DNA of 64,000 nucleotides. Source: an uncultured Flavobacteriaceae bacterium. GTDB taxonomy: Bacteria; Bacteroidota; Bacteroidia; Flavobacteriales; Flavobacteriaceae. Positions 51,601 to 62,700 of this stretch are shown piece by piece. Numbering within the stretch: the first letter of the stretch is position 1; each line of letters starts with the position of its first letter. The notes under the pieces are model-generated. The model saw nothing but the letters and a program-made list of their open reading frames with translations. It was not told the origin of the DNA and did no database searches. The translations under genes and the position numbers were made by a program. Where the stretch lies: assembly GCA_947497145.1 (NCBI GenBank), contig CANMFQ010000016.1, positions 34,401 to 98,400 on the forward strand, written 5' to 3'.

Positions 51601-53262
51601 TTAAATATTATAAAATTCTTGAGCTTCTTGTTTGGTGATGTATCCATTTTTTACATCTAATAACACCTGTTCTTTTGAGCGATTTTTTGGGTCGCCATAA
51701 CCACCACCAGTTGCGGTAACACAACTTACAATATCACCTTTTTCTAAATAGATATTTGTACCGAGGCTTTTGCGCTCTTCTGTACCATCTTTCCTGATGA
51801 TTTTAAAATAATTGTACGAACCATCGTGTCCGCCTTTCATTCCCCAAGTTTTGGTTTTTTCACCTAAAAACGCTGCGGTAACATGCGCTCCATCGGAAAC
51901 AATTTTATAATCTAAATACTGGCCATTTCCACCTTGAAATTCGCCATAACCGCCACCTTCATTATGAAAAGCATATTGCCCAACCTCAATACCGTAACGC
52001 ATTTCACGAATTTCAATAGGAATATTATACGATTCACCACTACCACATGACAATTGTCCTCGGTTTCCATCATGGGTTGCAGAAGCTCCCCAACCACCAG
52101 CAAGAGGTTCGGCTTGAATATAAAACTGCCCTGTATCTTGATGGATTCCAGAAATAAACGTAGCACAAACAGAACGTAAATGACCTGCTGGCAATTTATC
52201 TGGAATTAATGGTGCTAATATTTTCCAAATTAAATCGATTGACGTAATTAATACTTCATAATATACAGATACTGCCGAAGGTGCTTCTGCACTGACAATC
52301 GTTCCAGGTTCGCAAAGCACTTTCATAGGGCGAAATGCTCCTCCATTCGCATCCATTTGTGGCGTGGTAATGGCTTTAAATAAACTTCTACAGCCTGTCA
52401 CCAATCCGCTAAAGGCTAAATTCGTCGCCCCTTTTACTTGCGGATGAGAGCCATTAAAATCGGCAATGAACTCTGTGTCGGTAACTGTTATTTTTGCTTT
52501 TATAGGGAAGGGGCCTTCGCCAAAACCGTTATCTTCAATTTCAGTAACCCCTTCATACACACCATTAGGAATATCTTTTAAGGCTTCAATACACATACGT
52601 TCTCCGTAGTCTAAGAAATCGTCTGTTGCTTTTTTATAGGTTTCTAGTCCGTATTTTTCAATAATTGAAATCACACGTTTTGCACCTACTTCTGCGGCAG
52701 CAATCCCTGCATGTAAATCGCCTAAAGTACTATCTGGAAGCCTAACATTTCCTGCAATTAAATCGAGAATGGCATCGTTAAATTTCCCTTCATTTTTTAC
52801 TTTGATAAACGGAAAATGTAATCCTTCTTGATATATTTCTGTAGCCACTGTTGATACAGAGCCAGGAAATGTACCACCTAATTCTGTCCAGTGTGCTTTG
52901 TTTACCGTAAAAGCAACTAACTCGCCTTTATGAAACACAGGAAAAACAATTGAAACATCTGAAAGGTGTGTTCCACCGCCTGCATAAGGTGTATTTGCAA
53001 TGATTACATCGCCTTCTTTTAAGGCGTTTTCGCCAGAAAATTTTTCTAATGTCGCTTTGACAACAGAATCTAAAGCAGCTAAAAAAGCTGTTACTCCATT
53101 TCCTTGGGCTAATAATTCGCCTTTTTTATCGGTAATCCCTACGGCGTAATCTAGAGATTCGTATATAATTGGACTCATACTGGTACGTTCTAATGTTTTA
53201 AACATTTCGTCACCAGCAGCTACTAGGGTATCTTGAATAATTTCTAAAGTGAACTTTTCCAT
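51601..53262 (-). CDS. Hydantoinase B/oxoprolinase family protein
   Basis: A 553-residue HyuB-type subunit. The N-terminal ISPIIYESLDYAVGITDKKG, VIIANTPYAGGGTHLSDVSI (metal-ligand region) and HWTELGGTFPGSVS blocks are typical. The C-terminal half contains WGASATHDGNRGQLSCGSGE and GGGYGEFQGGNGQ. With HyuA it forms the ATP-dependent ring-opening enzyme. Its start is 3 bp after the hyuA stop, so the two are made together. Caprolactamase, oxoprolinase, acetone carboxylase-like and N-methylhydantoinase subunits belong to the same superfamily, so the exact substrate is not decided by sequence. Confidence 0.93.
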   Translation of the reverse strand: MEKFTLEIIQDTLVAAGDEMFKTLERTSMSPIIYESLDYAVGITDKKGELLAQGNGVTAFLAALDSVVKATLEKFSGENALKEGDVIIANTPYAGGGTHLSDVSIVFPVFHKGELVAFTVNKAHWTELGGTFPGSVSTVATEIYQEGLHFPFIKVKNEGKFNDAILDLIAGNVRLPDSTLGDLHAGIAAAEVGAKRVISIIEKYGLETYKKATDDFLDYGERMCIEALKDIPNGVYEGVTEIEDNGFGEGPFPIKAKITVTDTEFIADFNGSHPQVKGATNLAFSGLVTGCRSLFKAITTPQMDANGGAFRPMKVLCEPGTIVSAEAPSAVSVYYEVLITSIDLIWKILAPLIPDKLPAGHLRSVCATFISGIHQDTGQFYIQAEPLAGGWGASATHDGNRGQLSCGSGESYNIPIEIREMRYGIEVGQYAFHNEGGGYGEFQGGNGQYLDYKIVSDGAHVTAAFLGEKTKTWGMKGGHDGSYNYFKIIRKDGTEERKSLGTNIYLEKGDIVSCVTATGGGYGDPKNRSKEQVLLDVKNGYITKQEAQEFYNI

Positions 53263-53265
53263 AAT

Positions 53266-55326
53266 TTATTGGATTGAGATGATTAAATTACCATACACGT
53301 CTAAAGTAAATTTGTGTATTGGCGTAACAATAGTTGTGGTCGCTTTTTCAGCAATTACAGCAGGTCCCAAAATTTCCATACCTGGCTCTAATAAGTCTCG
53401 GTTATAGAATTTGGTTTCGTGCTTTCCTAAGTCATCAAAATCGACTTCCTGTGAACCAAAAACAGCATCTTCAGGATTTTTACCAGTTACTTCAAAACGC
53501 GGAAAATCTGGTTTATCTACAGGTACTTCGGCAACTAAATGGAAGTTTACCAATTCTACTTTTGCACCTTCTAAACTAAATGAATAGGTTTTTTTATGAG
53601 CTTTATGGAAATTCGCAATGATTTCACTAAGTTCTGTAGCATCAGAAAAATTATCAAGTTGCACTTTAACGTAATGCTCTTGTCCGCTATAGCGTAAATC
53701 GGCATAATAGGTAAATTTCACATCCGAAGCTTGATAGCCATCTTCTTGATAATTTCCGATTGCAGTTAAGGTCATTTCAGCAAAAACATCCTGAATATTC
53801 TTGCGTTGTTTATCTTCTAAAACAATCACATTGGTACGAATATAATCACGACGTAAATCGGACATTAACATTCCGAAGGCAGAAAACACCCCTGCATTTG
53901 CGGGAACAATCAATTCTTTTACTTGTAACTCTCTTGCTAAGTCTGCGCCGTGCATAGCACCACCACCACCAATTACCATCATGGTAAAATCGCGTGGGTC
54001 GTAGCCTTTATTAACAGAAATCAATTTTAAGGCATTAATCATATTGGCATTTGCCACACGTAAAATACCTTTAGCAATATCTTCTTTTGTGCCGTTTAAA
54101 GCTTCGCATAATGGTTTTGCTGCTTCTTCAATACTTGCATAATCGGGTTGTAATTCCCCACCTAAAAAATAATCTGGATGAATACGTCCCGTAATAATAT
54201 TTGCATCGGTAGTGGTTAAGTTTTTTCCACCACGACCATAAGCCGCAGGACCAGGCATGGCACCAGCACTTTTTGGCCCAACATGCATTTTTCCACCAGC
54301 ATCAATCCAAGCGATACTTCCACCGCCATTTCCTATTTCAACAATATCAATTACTGGAGTTTGAATAGGATAACCAGCTTCGGTACGAGAATGTTCAATT
54401 TTATAATTGGTTGTAATTTTTACTTGACCGTTTTCAACTAGAGCGCATTTAGCTGTAGTTCCACCGATATCTAAAACAATTAAGTTCTTTTTATCAATGA
54501 CTTTTCCCAAAGCAATACAACCAAACACGCCACTTGCTGGACCTGATTCGACCATAGTAATTGGATTGGCTCGTACATCATTTAAGGTGGTGATTCCGCC
54601 ATTAGATTGCATGATGTAAGGCGATTTCTTTAAGCCATTATGAAGTAGTTTTTCTTCTAAATTATTTAAATATTTTTTGGCTGTTGGCAGTACATATCCC
54701 GATAATACCGTAGAGCTTGTACGCTCGTATTCTCGCCATTCTCTGGTCACTTCATAAGAAGCGATAATCTCTACATTGGGTAGTAATTGTTTGAGTTCTT
54801 CAACCAATTGTTCTTCATGTGTAGGGTTTTTGTAGGCGTGTAGTAAGCAAATTGCGATGGCCTCAACACCTTCTTCTTCACAACTTTTTGCGATGGCTTT
54901 TAAAGTTGAAGTATTAAGTGTTTTAATAACTTCGCCTTTATAATTCATGCGTTCTTCAACTTCAAAACGTAAATAACGAGGCACAAATGGCGCTTGTTTC
55001 ACAAAATTGAAATTGAATAAATCCGGACGATTACAACGCGCAATTTCTAAAACATCTCTAAAGCCTAGTGTAGTAATTAAAGCTGTTTTTGCGCCTTTTC
55101 GTTCGGTTAATGCATTGATGACAACGGTGGTACCGTGTGCAAAAAAATCTATAGCATTTAAATCTAGTTTTGCTTTGCTGATGGCATTAAAAATACCTTC
55201 TTCAAAGTTACTAGGTGTGGTATCTGATTTGGCTACTTTTACACCTGAAGGCTTCCCTGTTTTTTCGTCAAATTCAAGGCAAACGAGGTCTGTAAAAGTC
55301 CCGCCTATATCTGTTGCGACTCTCAT
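53266..55326 (-). CDS. Hydantoinase A/oxoprolinase family protein, long form
   Basis: A 686-residue HyuA subunit that binds and uses ATP. The N-terminal half starts VATDIGGTFTDLVCLEFD (phosphate-binding loop) and contains HGTTVVINALTERKG. The middle holds VLDIGGTTAKCALVENG and EIGNGGGSIAWIDAGG, and the C-terminal domain ends with a conserved GPAVIAEKATTTIV block. It forms a complex with the adjacent HyuB. The presence of the complete long form plus the short HyuA at 41074 means that this one cluster carries two separate HyuA systems. Confidence 0.94.
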   Translation of the reverse strand: MRVATDIGGTFTDLVCLEFDEKTGKPSGVKVAKSDTTPSNFEEGIFNAISKAKLDLNAIDFFAHGTTVVINALTERKGAKTALITTLGFRDVLEIARCNRPDLFNFNFVKQAPFVPRYLRFEVEERMNYKGEVIKTLNTSTLKAIAKSCEEEGVEAIAICLLHAYKNPTHEEQLVEELKQLLPNVEIIASYEVTREWREYERTSSTVLSGYVLPTAKKYLNNLEEKLLHNGLKKSPYIMQSNGGITTLNDVRANPITMVESGPASGVFGCIALGKVIDKKNLIVLDIGGTTAKCALVENGQVKITTNYKIEHSRTEAGYPIQTPVIDIVEIGNGGGSIAWIDAGGKMHVGPKSAGAMPGPAAYGRGGKNLTTTDANIITGRIHPDYFLGGELQPDYASIEEAAKPLCEALNGTKEDIAKGILRVANANMINALKLISVNKGYDPRDFTMMVIGGGGAMHGADLARELQVKELIVPANAGVFSAFGMLMSDLRRDYIRTNVIVLEDKQRKNIQDVFAEMTLTAIGNYQEDGYQASDVKFTYYADLRYSGQEHYVKVQLDNFSDATELSEIIANFHKAHKKTYSFSLEGAKVELVNFHLVAEVPVDKPDFPRFEVTGKNPEDAVFGSQEVDFDDLGKHETKFYNRDLLEPGMEILGPAVIAEKATTTIVTPIHKFTLDVYGNLIISIQ

Positions 55327-55365
55327 AATTGTTATTTTTTAATTTTTGAAATATATGGTATAAAA

Positions 55366-55395
55366 AAAGCCGCCAGCAGAATTACCAGCGGCTTT
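55366..55395 (-). terminator. Terminator after the TonB receptor gene
   Basis: AAAGCCGC (55366-55373) and GCGGCTTT (55388-55395) form the stem; on the minus strand the hairpin is followed by seven T. It lies about 80 bp past the receptor stop, so hyuA downstream probably relies on its own promoter or on read-through. Confidence 0.78.
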
Positions 55396-55473
55396 AGAAA
55401 AGTTACATTAAACACTTAAAGACTAATTCAACTACTCTATTAATGAACTTATCTTGACTTTTTTTAGTACTGG

Positions 55474-57831
55474 TTAAAACTTATAAGAAAGATTAACTCC
55501 GTAAGCTGTTGGTTGCCCCAACCACGCTAAATCTGAACCTCCATTGGAAAAAGTTTGGGCAAAAAATTCTGTAATATACTGCGTGCCCGTAAGGTTTGTA
55601 CCCCACACACCAACAGTAAAATCATTAAAAGAAAAATTCATTCTTGCATTTAAAAGACTATAACGTGGTGATACATCTACATTATCTTCATGCCAATACA
55701 TTTCACCAGTACCTTCAAGATTTACATTACCATTGAAGGTAATTTTATCAGAAATATCAAAGCTAGATTCTAACCCAAAATTATAGCTGTCTTGTGGTAC
55801 TAATGGTGTGGCGTTGCCAGAAACATCAATGGCCTCATTTGTGCCCGTACTTACTGTAGATGTACCCGTAACAATTTTAGATTTACTAACGCCATAACTT
55901 GCTAAAATATCTAACCAATTGGTAGCTCTAATACGCATATCGGCTTCAAAACCTACAGATACACTTTTAGGAACATTAAAATTCCCAATAAGAATTTGAC
56001 CTGCACCACCATCTAAAACCAATGCGTACAATTGCTGATTGCTAAAATCAATATAATACCCAGAGAAATTAAGAATAAAACGATTATCCCAATAGGTGTT
56101 TTTTAGACCAATCTCATAATTATCGGTAGTTTCTGCACTATAATCAGTTCCGTAACGTACTGTTTGCCCTTGATTAAAACCACCAGTTCTATATCCTTTT
56201 CCGTAGTTGGCATACATTAACATATTGTCAGTAGCCTTATATGCTACAGAAATTTTAGGTTGAATTTGCTTATCTACTCTACTCGGGTTGGTACCTTCAC
56301 TTCTATTATCTTGAGAGATATTGTCATTATCATAGCGCAATCCGGCAGATAAGGTTAATCTATCAGATACTTTATAATCCATAAAGCCAAATACGGCAAA
56401 CGTTTTAAAAGTATTGGTAAAATCACCAACAGCTAGGGGACTTTGAACACCCGTGGGTTGAAATGGGGGTGCAAAAAAGCCAAAATCAGCAGAGGCATTT
56501 GTCACTAAGGTTTTATCTGTGTTTTGATAAAAAGCACCCAAATCCCAATTCACCTTACTATCTGAGTTAGCAACAGAACCTAAACGTATTTCTTGGTTAA
56601 AGGTTTTTGTATTACTGTCTTGGTCTTGTCGTAAAACATCAGCAGCAGTAAAGTCTAAATCTCCAAAAGCATTCCGGTCTGCTTTATTATAGGTTGTTAA
56701 GGAAGTTAATTTCATATTATCAAAATCAACATTAACTTTCAAATTCCCATATGTATTATCAAGCGTACCTACGCCCCTTTGGTCTCCCTGAATAGCAAAA
56801 TTATCATAATCATCAGGGGCAATTTTAGCATTACCCGTAGTTGGTGACGCATAATAAACAGCACCAGCTTCTGCAGCAATTACCTGACCTGTTAACGTAG
56901 CCGACACTTTGGAAGATAATTTAGCTTTCAACTGCGCCCTAAGTGTTAGATCCTCTAAAAAGTCAGGAGCCTCATTAAAAGTAACGTTATTTAGTAATCC
57001 ATCTCCCTTTTTATACGAACCAGAAACACGGTAAAATAATTTATCCTTTACCAAAGGGCCTGTTGAAGAAAGCTGCGCCTGCAAAAGGTTACCGTTTCCA
57101 TAACCTACTTTAATTTTGTTTTTAAATATATTGGTAGGTTCATTAGTAACAATATTTATAGCGCCAGCAATTGCATTCTTACCATATAACGCACCTTGAG
57201 GCCCTTTTACAACCTCAATTAAAGCCACATCAAACAACTCCTGATTTATTAAATTAGCATCGGGTAAAGTTACCCCATCAATTACAAACGCAATAGGTGC
57301 ATCACCATTTCTAATTTGAGAAATACCACGAACGGTAATAAAGTTATTACCCACATTCTGAGAGCTTGTAAAATTCACATTGGGAATTTGTGCCGTAAAT
57401 GTATCGACATTACTAATGCCTTTCGTCTCAATATCCTTCGCCGTAAAAGAAACTACAGATTCTGGTATAGACTGTACAGACTCCGCCCTTCTTCTCGCTT
57501 GACCAATTACATTATCAAACCCTTTTACCACAACCTCGTCTAACTGTGAAGCATCTTCTAATAAGCTAACATTTAAAGTTGATTGTCCGTTGACCGCTAC
57601 TTCTTTAGTTTTAAAACCTAGGTACGAAAACACTAATACCGCATTTGGTTTTACACTAATTGTATAGTTACCATCAAAATCTGTTGTAGTACCATTTGAG
57701 GTTCCTTTTTCAACAACATTCACTCCTGATAAATTTCCATCCGAAGCTTTTACATTTCCTTCCACCTTTACCGCTTGTGCAAATGATAATAATGGAATAA
57801 AAATGAACAGAATAATTAAATTTCGTAACAT
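55474..57831 (-). CDS. TonB-dependent outer-membrane receptor
   Basis: A 785-residue receptor with a signal peptide (MLRNLIILFIFIPLLSFAQA) and a carboxypeptidase-D-like domain at about 20-105. The TonB-box and plug part follows (DEVVVKGFDN, SVVSFTAKDIETKG, ISQIRNGDAPIAFVIDG, EVVKGPQGALYGKNAIAGAI). The barrel ends in an aromatic residue (NLSYKF). It has no SusD partner, so a small soluble ligand rather than a large glycan is likely. It heads the hydantoin-type cluster, and its gene is divergent from an unknown 410-residue protein. TAGATTTG (complement of 57862-57869) is a possible -7 box. Confidence 0.94.
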   Translation of the reverse strand: MLRNLIILFIFIPLLSFAQAVKVEGNVKASDGNLSGVNVVEKGTSNGTTTDFDGNYTISVKPNAVLVFSYLGFKTKEVAVNGQSTLNVSLLEDASQLDEVVVKGFDNVIGQARRRAESVQSIPESVVSFTAKDIETKGISNVDTFTAQIPNVNFTSSQNVGNNFITVRGISQIRNGDAPIAFVIDGVTLPDANLINQELFDVALIEVVKGPQGALYGKNAIAGAINIVTNEPTNIFKNKIKVGYGNGNLLQAQLSSTGPLVKDKLFYRVSGSYKKGDGLLNNVTFNEAPDFLEDLTLRAQLKAKLSSKVSATLTGQVIAAEAGAVYYASPTTGNAKIAPDDYDNFAIQGDQRGVGTLDNTYGNLKVNVDFDNMKLTSLTTYNKADRNAFGDLDFTAADVLRQDQDSNTKTFNQEIRLGSVANSDSKVNWDLGAFYQNTDKTLVTNASADFGFFAPPFQPTGVQSPLAVGDFTNTFKTFAVFGFMDYKVSDRLTLSAGLRYDNDNISQDNRSEGTNPSRVDKQIQPKISVAYKATDNMLMYANYGKGYRTGGFNQGQTVRYGTDYSAETTDNYEIGLKNTYWDNRFILNFSGYYIDFSNQQLYALVLDGGAGQILIGNFNVPKSVSVGFEADMRIRATNWLDILASYGVSKSKIVTGTSTVSTGTNEAIDVSGNATPLVPQDSYNFGLESSFDISDKITFNGNVNLEGTGEMYWHEDNVDVSPRYSLLNARMNFSFNDFTVGVWGTNLTGTQYITEFFAQTFSNGGSDLAWLGQPTAYGVNLSYKF

Positions 57832-57912
57832 TTTGTTTCTTTTTTTATTGGTTAATCAATCCAAATCTATAATTTATAATTTTCCAAATTCTTATTTCCA
57901 ATATTTATATAA

Positions 57913-57920
57913 TATATTTG
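57913..57920 (+). promoter_or_regulatory. Possible -7 promoter element of the divergent 410-residue gene
   Basis: TATATTTG matches TAnnTTTG and lies 28 bp before the TTG start codon. The -33 region is weak. It supports the TTG start because it leaves only a short leader. Confidence 0.45.
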
Positions 57921-57948
57921 TAATTCCACTTACAAAAACAGGAACAAA

Positions 57949-59181
57949 TTGGAAATAGAAATAAATAATAATACTAAAGAAACACTGGTATTAACCAAAG
58001 CAACTTTTAAAACACTATTAGACAGTGTTATAAATCATTTTAAAGAAGCGCACAACATCACCGAATCCTATAAAGACTCACAACTTTTTGGCTTTGGAAA
58101 TTACGATACAGACAAACCTAATTTAAAGCAAGATTTAGAATTAGTACTTAAAGGCTACGTAAATGGGAAGTATTTATACAATAAATCAAGAGAAATTGCC
58201 AAAGGAAAACCCATTGTAAAAATAAGTAGGGAATACAAGTATGCCTATTTTAACTATATAGGATACAAAAATATTCATGAATTTATTGAGTCAGATAATT
58301 TCACCCAAATTCAACGGGCTAAACAATTACAGCTAATCCACCAGACTATTGATAATGCAGAACACTACTACGTTTGTTATTATGTGGATGAAGATCATGA
58401 GATGAACAAAGGGCAAATGACAATCTCCAACCAATGGAAGCACATAGAAGCTAAATACATTTACGAAGAAGAGGCAACACACAATCAAGGTTTTTACACC
58501 TTTTTTGGTTCAATAACCACCAGTGAGGGCTTTGCTTTTTTTGACACAAAATACATAGTAGACAACAAAAAAAGAGAAGGTGCCAAATTCACCTTCTTTG
58601 TAGGCAAATCTTCCCCAAATGAACGCACATATTTAATTGGCACCTATTCTGGTTTTGATAAATACGACCGAATTATCTCCGGAAAAATGATACTAAAAAA
58701 AGTACAGAACCTATTTGAACTTGAACGTGAAATAAATAAAAAAGACTTTGACCCTATTTTATGCCTAGAATTAAACAAGAACCGATTGGTTGTTGAAAGT
58801 GAGATTAAAAAAAACCCTTTACTATTTTCAAAAAAAAGTCCTTACGCACAAGTCTTGTTTGACACTCATGGCAAATACAAATTTGAATTTAAAGATAAAG
58901 AACAATCTTTTCCCTTAAAATGTGAAATTCAAAAATACCATTTAAACATCATTAGCAATGAAGACTACATAATGATTGAGAATGATTTAATTAGTATTGT
59001 TAACAAAGGGCAAATACTAAATTTTGATTTTGTCATCAATGGTGTTTTTAATTTCCAAAAGGTATCCATCTACATAAAAGCAAGTAAATTTTACAATAAA
59101 GGTGCAATTGAAGGTTCTTATATTGGCGTAGATGTCAATAATAAAATTATCAACGGCCTTGTTATGATTACCAAACTTTAA
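57949..59181 (+). CDS. Unknown 410-residue protein divergent from the TonB receptor
   Basis: I do not recognise this protein. It has no signal peptide, membrane segment or helix-turn-helix that I can see. Residues 1-60 are probably helical (TLVLTKATFKTLLDSVINHF, KEAHNITESYKDSQLFGFG). The middle has many aromatic residues (YYVCYYVDEDHE, FYTFFGSITT) and the last third a beta pattern with repeated GxY/GxxI turns. The best start is TTG: the next Met is near residue 147, and a promoter-like box lies just upstream. Because it is transcribed away from the hydantoin-type cluster, it could be a regulator or an intracellular sensor, but this is only position-based. Similar orphan genes occur beside TonB receptors in Flavobacteriaceae. 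Confidence 0.75.
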   Translation: MEIEINNNTKETLVLTKATFKTLLDSVINHFKEAHNITESYKDSQLFGFGNYDTDKPNLKQDLELVLKGYVNGKYLYNKSREIAKGKPIVKISREYKYAYFNYIGYKNIHEFIESDNFTQIQRAKQLQLIHQTIDNAEHYYVCYYVDEDHEMNKGQMTISNQWKHIEAKYIYEEEATHNQGFYTFFGSITTSEGFAFFDTKYIVDNKKREGAKFTFFVGKSSPNERTYLIGTYSGFDKYDRIISGKMILKKVQNLFELEREINKKDFDPILCLELNKNRLVVESEIKKNPLLFSKKSPYAQVLFDTHGKYKFEFKDKEQSFPLKCEIQKYHLNIISNEDYIMIENDLISIVNKGQILNFDFVINGVFNFQKVSIYIKASKFYNKGAIEGSYIGVDVNNKIINGLVMITKL

Positions 59182-59740
59182 TCATAGCACTTTTTGAGTT
59201 CCGTAGCTGTGGTTATGTCACAAAAAAAATGACTTCATTACAACACAAAAGTGACAATTCTCAGTTCCAAACAAAAAAAGCCAAGATGAGTTCTTCGATT
59301 ATTACAACACAGCGCAAACACTTCCAAATGAAATTCTAGATAAATCACACCGCATATAATCCTAAGAATTACGCAAACACAAATACACTTCTACCTGTTT
59401 TATCAAAACAAACTTCATTACGAAATTTTAAGACACCATAAAGCATGTTTAAGCATTTGCTTACAAAAAAATTAAAGATTTCTAGTTAAAAATTCACGGC
59501 CCATTTTTACAAATTTTCGAATACTATAATCCTTTTCAACAGCCCAATACAGCTGCAAAAAAAAGCTTGTAAGACTACCCCGACAATACGACCGTTCAAC
59601 GATTAAATTAGGACGATAAAAGAATAAATTGAATAAGCTCATAAGCCTTCAATAACTTTGATAGATTTCTAATTTTTAAACATTAAACACATTTTAAATG
59701 ATTTAACTGATTTTTTTTAAACACTAATTACAAGAACATT
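59182..59740. other. Intergenic region before the giant repeat protein
   Basis: About 560 bp with no coding frame of good quality. The only clear signal is the promoter at its right end. Some stretches (near 59280-59340) could be remnants of older coding DNA, but I cannot assign them. Confidence 0.4.
59629..59660 (+). promoter_or_regulatory. Promoter of the giant repeat-protein gene
   Basis: TTG (59629-59631), 21 bp, TAACTTTG (59653-59660): a good match to the Bacteroidota consensus, about 80 bp before the ATG. Confidence 0.55.
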
Positions 59741-62700
59741 ATGATGAAAAAATTACCCTGTGTGCGGCCTATTAGGTCAGCACTAATCCTCTATTGCCTT
59801 TTAGGAGGCTTTCTTAATAGTTGGGCATTTGGCGCTACGAGCGGCTTACCGCCCACTACGACCCCGAACAACCTAGAACTTTACGACAGTAAAGCCAACG
59901 TTGCTTCCGAATCAGAAATAACACATGCAGCCGCTTCTTTTGCGGCATCTGCTGTTTCTGATAATGCGTTTACGCAAGTAAATGATAGAACAGTTATTTC
60001 GTATTTAGCTGACTTATGGCGTGAACAACCTATAAAATCTGAAATAACTAAATACACAAATAACAATAGTGCCGAGGAAAAAGCACCTCCGGTCAACCCG
60101 TACAGAACGATAACTGCTCAGTATAAGGTTTCCAACTCGCCTGTATTTTACGGACGAGCACCTTTTACTAATGGAGTTGTCTTTAGAAATGTAGGTAATT
60201 GTAATAGCCCAAGTTATCAGCATTGGGGTGCAGGTCCTGATTTGGTATTTACTGAATATAGTGACAGAACCGCTACACTTATAGGTACCTTATATGACAA
60301 CGGGAATACTGCTATGATTAATATGTGGCTAAGAGACTGGAGTCTAAATGGCTCTAGTTGGCCTGATAATTCTTACCAAGCTAGTATCTCCAATAGATAT
60401 CATTATCGAACTTTTGGCGGGACTTTTAGAATTCTTAGTGGACCTGGTACAGGAACCCATTCTATTTCAAGAAAAGAAAACCCGCAGAGACATGCTGTTT
60501 TAGGAAACAATGCAGGTAACACGAATACTGGAGCTAAAGGTATTGGAGCCTGGGTTGACGGTAGTATTGGTCAGTGTACTGAAATATTTGGTGTTTTTAC
60601 TCCAATTTCACAATGTTCGGTAAACGCAGGTGCAGACAAAACTATTTGCCGAGGACAAACAACCACACTTACTGCTACAGGAACTGGCACTTTCACATGG
60701 AGTACTGGACAAACGGGCAGATCTATTGTTGTAAGCCCAACAACTACCACAACGTATTGGGTAACCTCTACATCTGCTGGATGCTCTAAACGAGATGATG
60801 TTACTGTAAATGTTGTAAATGTTACCGCAAATGCAGGTCCTGACCAAAATATTTGTAGTGGACAATCAGTTACCCTTACCGCTAGTGGCGGTGGCACGTA
60901 TTTATGGTCAACTGGCCAAAGAACTGCTACCATCATGGTAAATCCAAGTACAACTACCAGTTATTCGGTGACTGTTTCAAATGGTAATTGCTCAGCTACT
61001 GATACCGTTATAGTTAATGTAAATGGACAAATCAATGCTAATGCAGGTCCAGACCAAACTATTTGTAATGGACAATCAGCTACCCTTACCGCTAGTGGCG
61101 GTGGTACGTATTTATGGTCAACTGGCCAAAGAACTGCTACTATCAATGTAAGACCTAGCACAACTACCACCTACACAGTAACTGTTAGCAATGGTTCTTG
61201 TCAAGCAACGGACACCGTTACAGTAACCGTAACTAATCAGGGGTCGATTAATGCAGGTCCAGACAAAAACATATGTAGAGGAGAATCAACTACACTTACT
61301 GCTACAGGTGGGGGTCCTTATGTATGGTCTCCTGGAAATCAAACTGGCGCAACAATTACCGTAAGCCCTACTTCAACTACCACGTATACGGTAAGAAGTA
61401 ACAACGGTAGCTGTTCAGCAAGTGATATGGTTACTGTAAATGTAAGCTCCATTGATGTAAACCTTGGTGATGACGTATCATTATGTGGCGAAACTTCAAA
61501 AACACTTACCGCTACCACAAGGTTAACGGGCGGCAGTGGTACAACTTTTCCAACCAACGTACTCAGAAAGTATAAAATTGGAAACATCGATACTGATTTA
61601 ACTTGTTTTCCATCAAATGGCGGTTATGGCTTGGTTCAAAAAAACCAAGGAAACGGTACACACAACTCGTGGGTAGCTGATAACAATGCTGAATTGACAG
61701 AATTCACCGATGGTACTGCAAGACTAACTGCAACGGTAAGATTCGGATCACAATCCGCATCGGTTGTTGTTAACTTAAGTAACAAATTAGTTACTACCAA
61801 CAAGGCAGGGGCTTGGAATAATGCGTGCTATAGAAGTAAACTCAACGGTGATATCACCTATTACCGTAATGCTTCAGGTACCGCTACTTTACCAAATGGC
61901 TCAACACAATCGATTGTTCAAAAAAATAATTTTGTAATTGCAAGAGGTGCGGCATACGATTCTAATAGCTTAGGCCTAGGATGGTGGTCGCAAGGATCAT
62001 TTGGAGCTAACAATGAATGGTTTGGAACGCTTACCCAAGAATGTGATAATACTGTTACCTATACTTGGAGGAAAGATGGACAGGTAATTGCCGGACAAAC
62101 AGGGCAAACCCTGAATGTTACCATGCCGGGTAGATATACGGTTACTGCCGAAAATTGCCAAGGATGTACAGACACCGATGAGGTTATTGTAAGTAATTCT
62201 GCTGTAAAAATTGGCGATTACCTTTGGGTAGATTCAAATAGTAATGGTATTCAAGATGATGGTAATGCCGCTGGTATTAACGGAACAACTGTTACCTTAT
62301 ATACATGTAACGGTAATAGCAATGTTGGAGGTACACAAGTAGCCACTACCACTACTACGAATCACCCTACAACAGGTAGACCAGGCTACTATAGCTTTGA
62401 TGTTTGCCCAGGTGATTCATACTATGTAGTATTTGATAAGCCAACAGGTTATAATGATTTCACTACGCAAAACGCAGGTAATGACACCCTTGATTCTGAT
62501 GTTAATTCAAATGGGGCTACAAACTGTTTTACTGTAGGTAATACTGATGACTTAACTATAGATGCAGGGGTTACACCTCCATGTAGCGTCAACCCTGAAG
62601 CTGGACCTAATGTAACTATTTGCCAAGGCGAGTCAACTACTCTTACCGCTAGCGGTGGAGGAACATATCGTTGGTCACCAGGAAATCAAACTAATGCATC

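Noticed and set aside
60571..60936. Minus-strand open frames inside the giant gene (also at 60961, 61339, 63046, 63649)
   Set aside because: They recur with the repeat period and mirror the Thr/Gly-rich codons of the plus-strand protein, so they are shadows.
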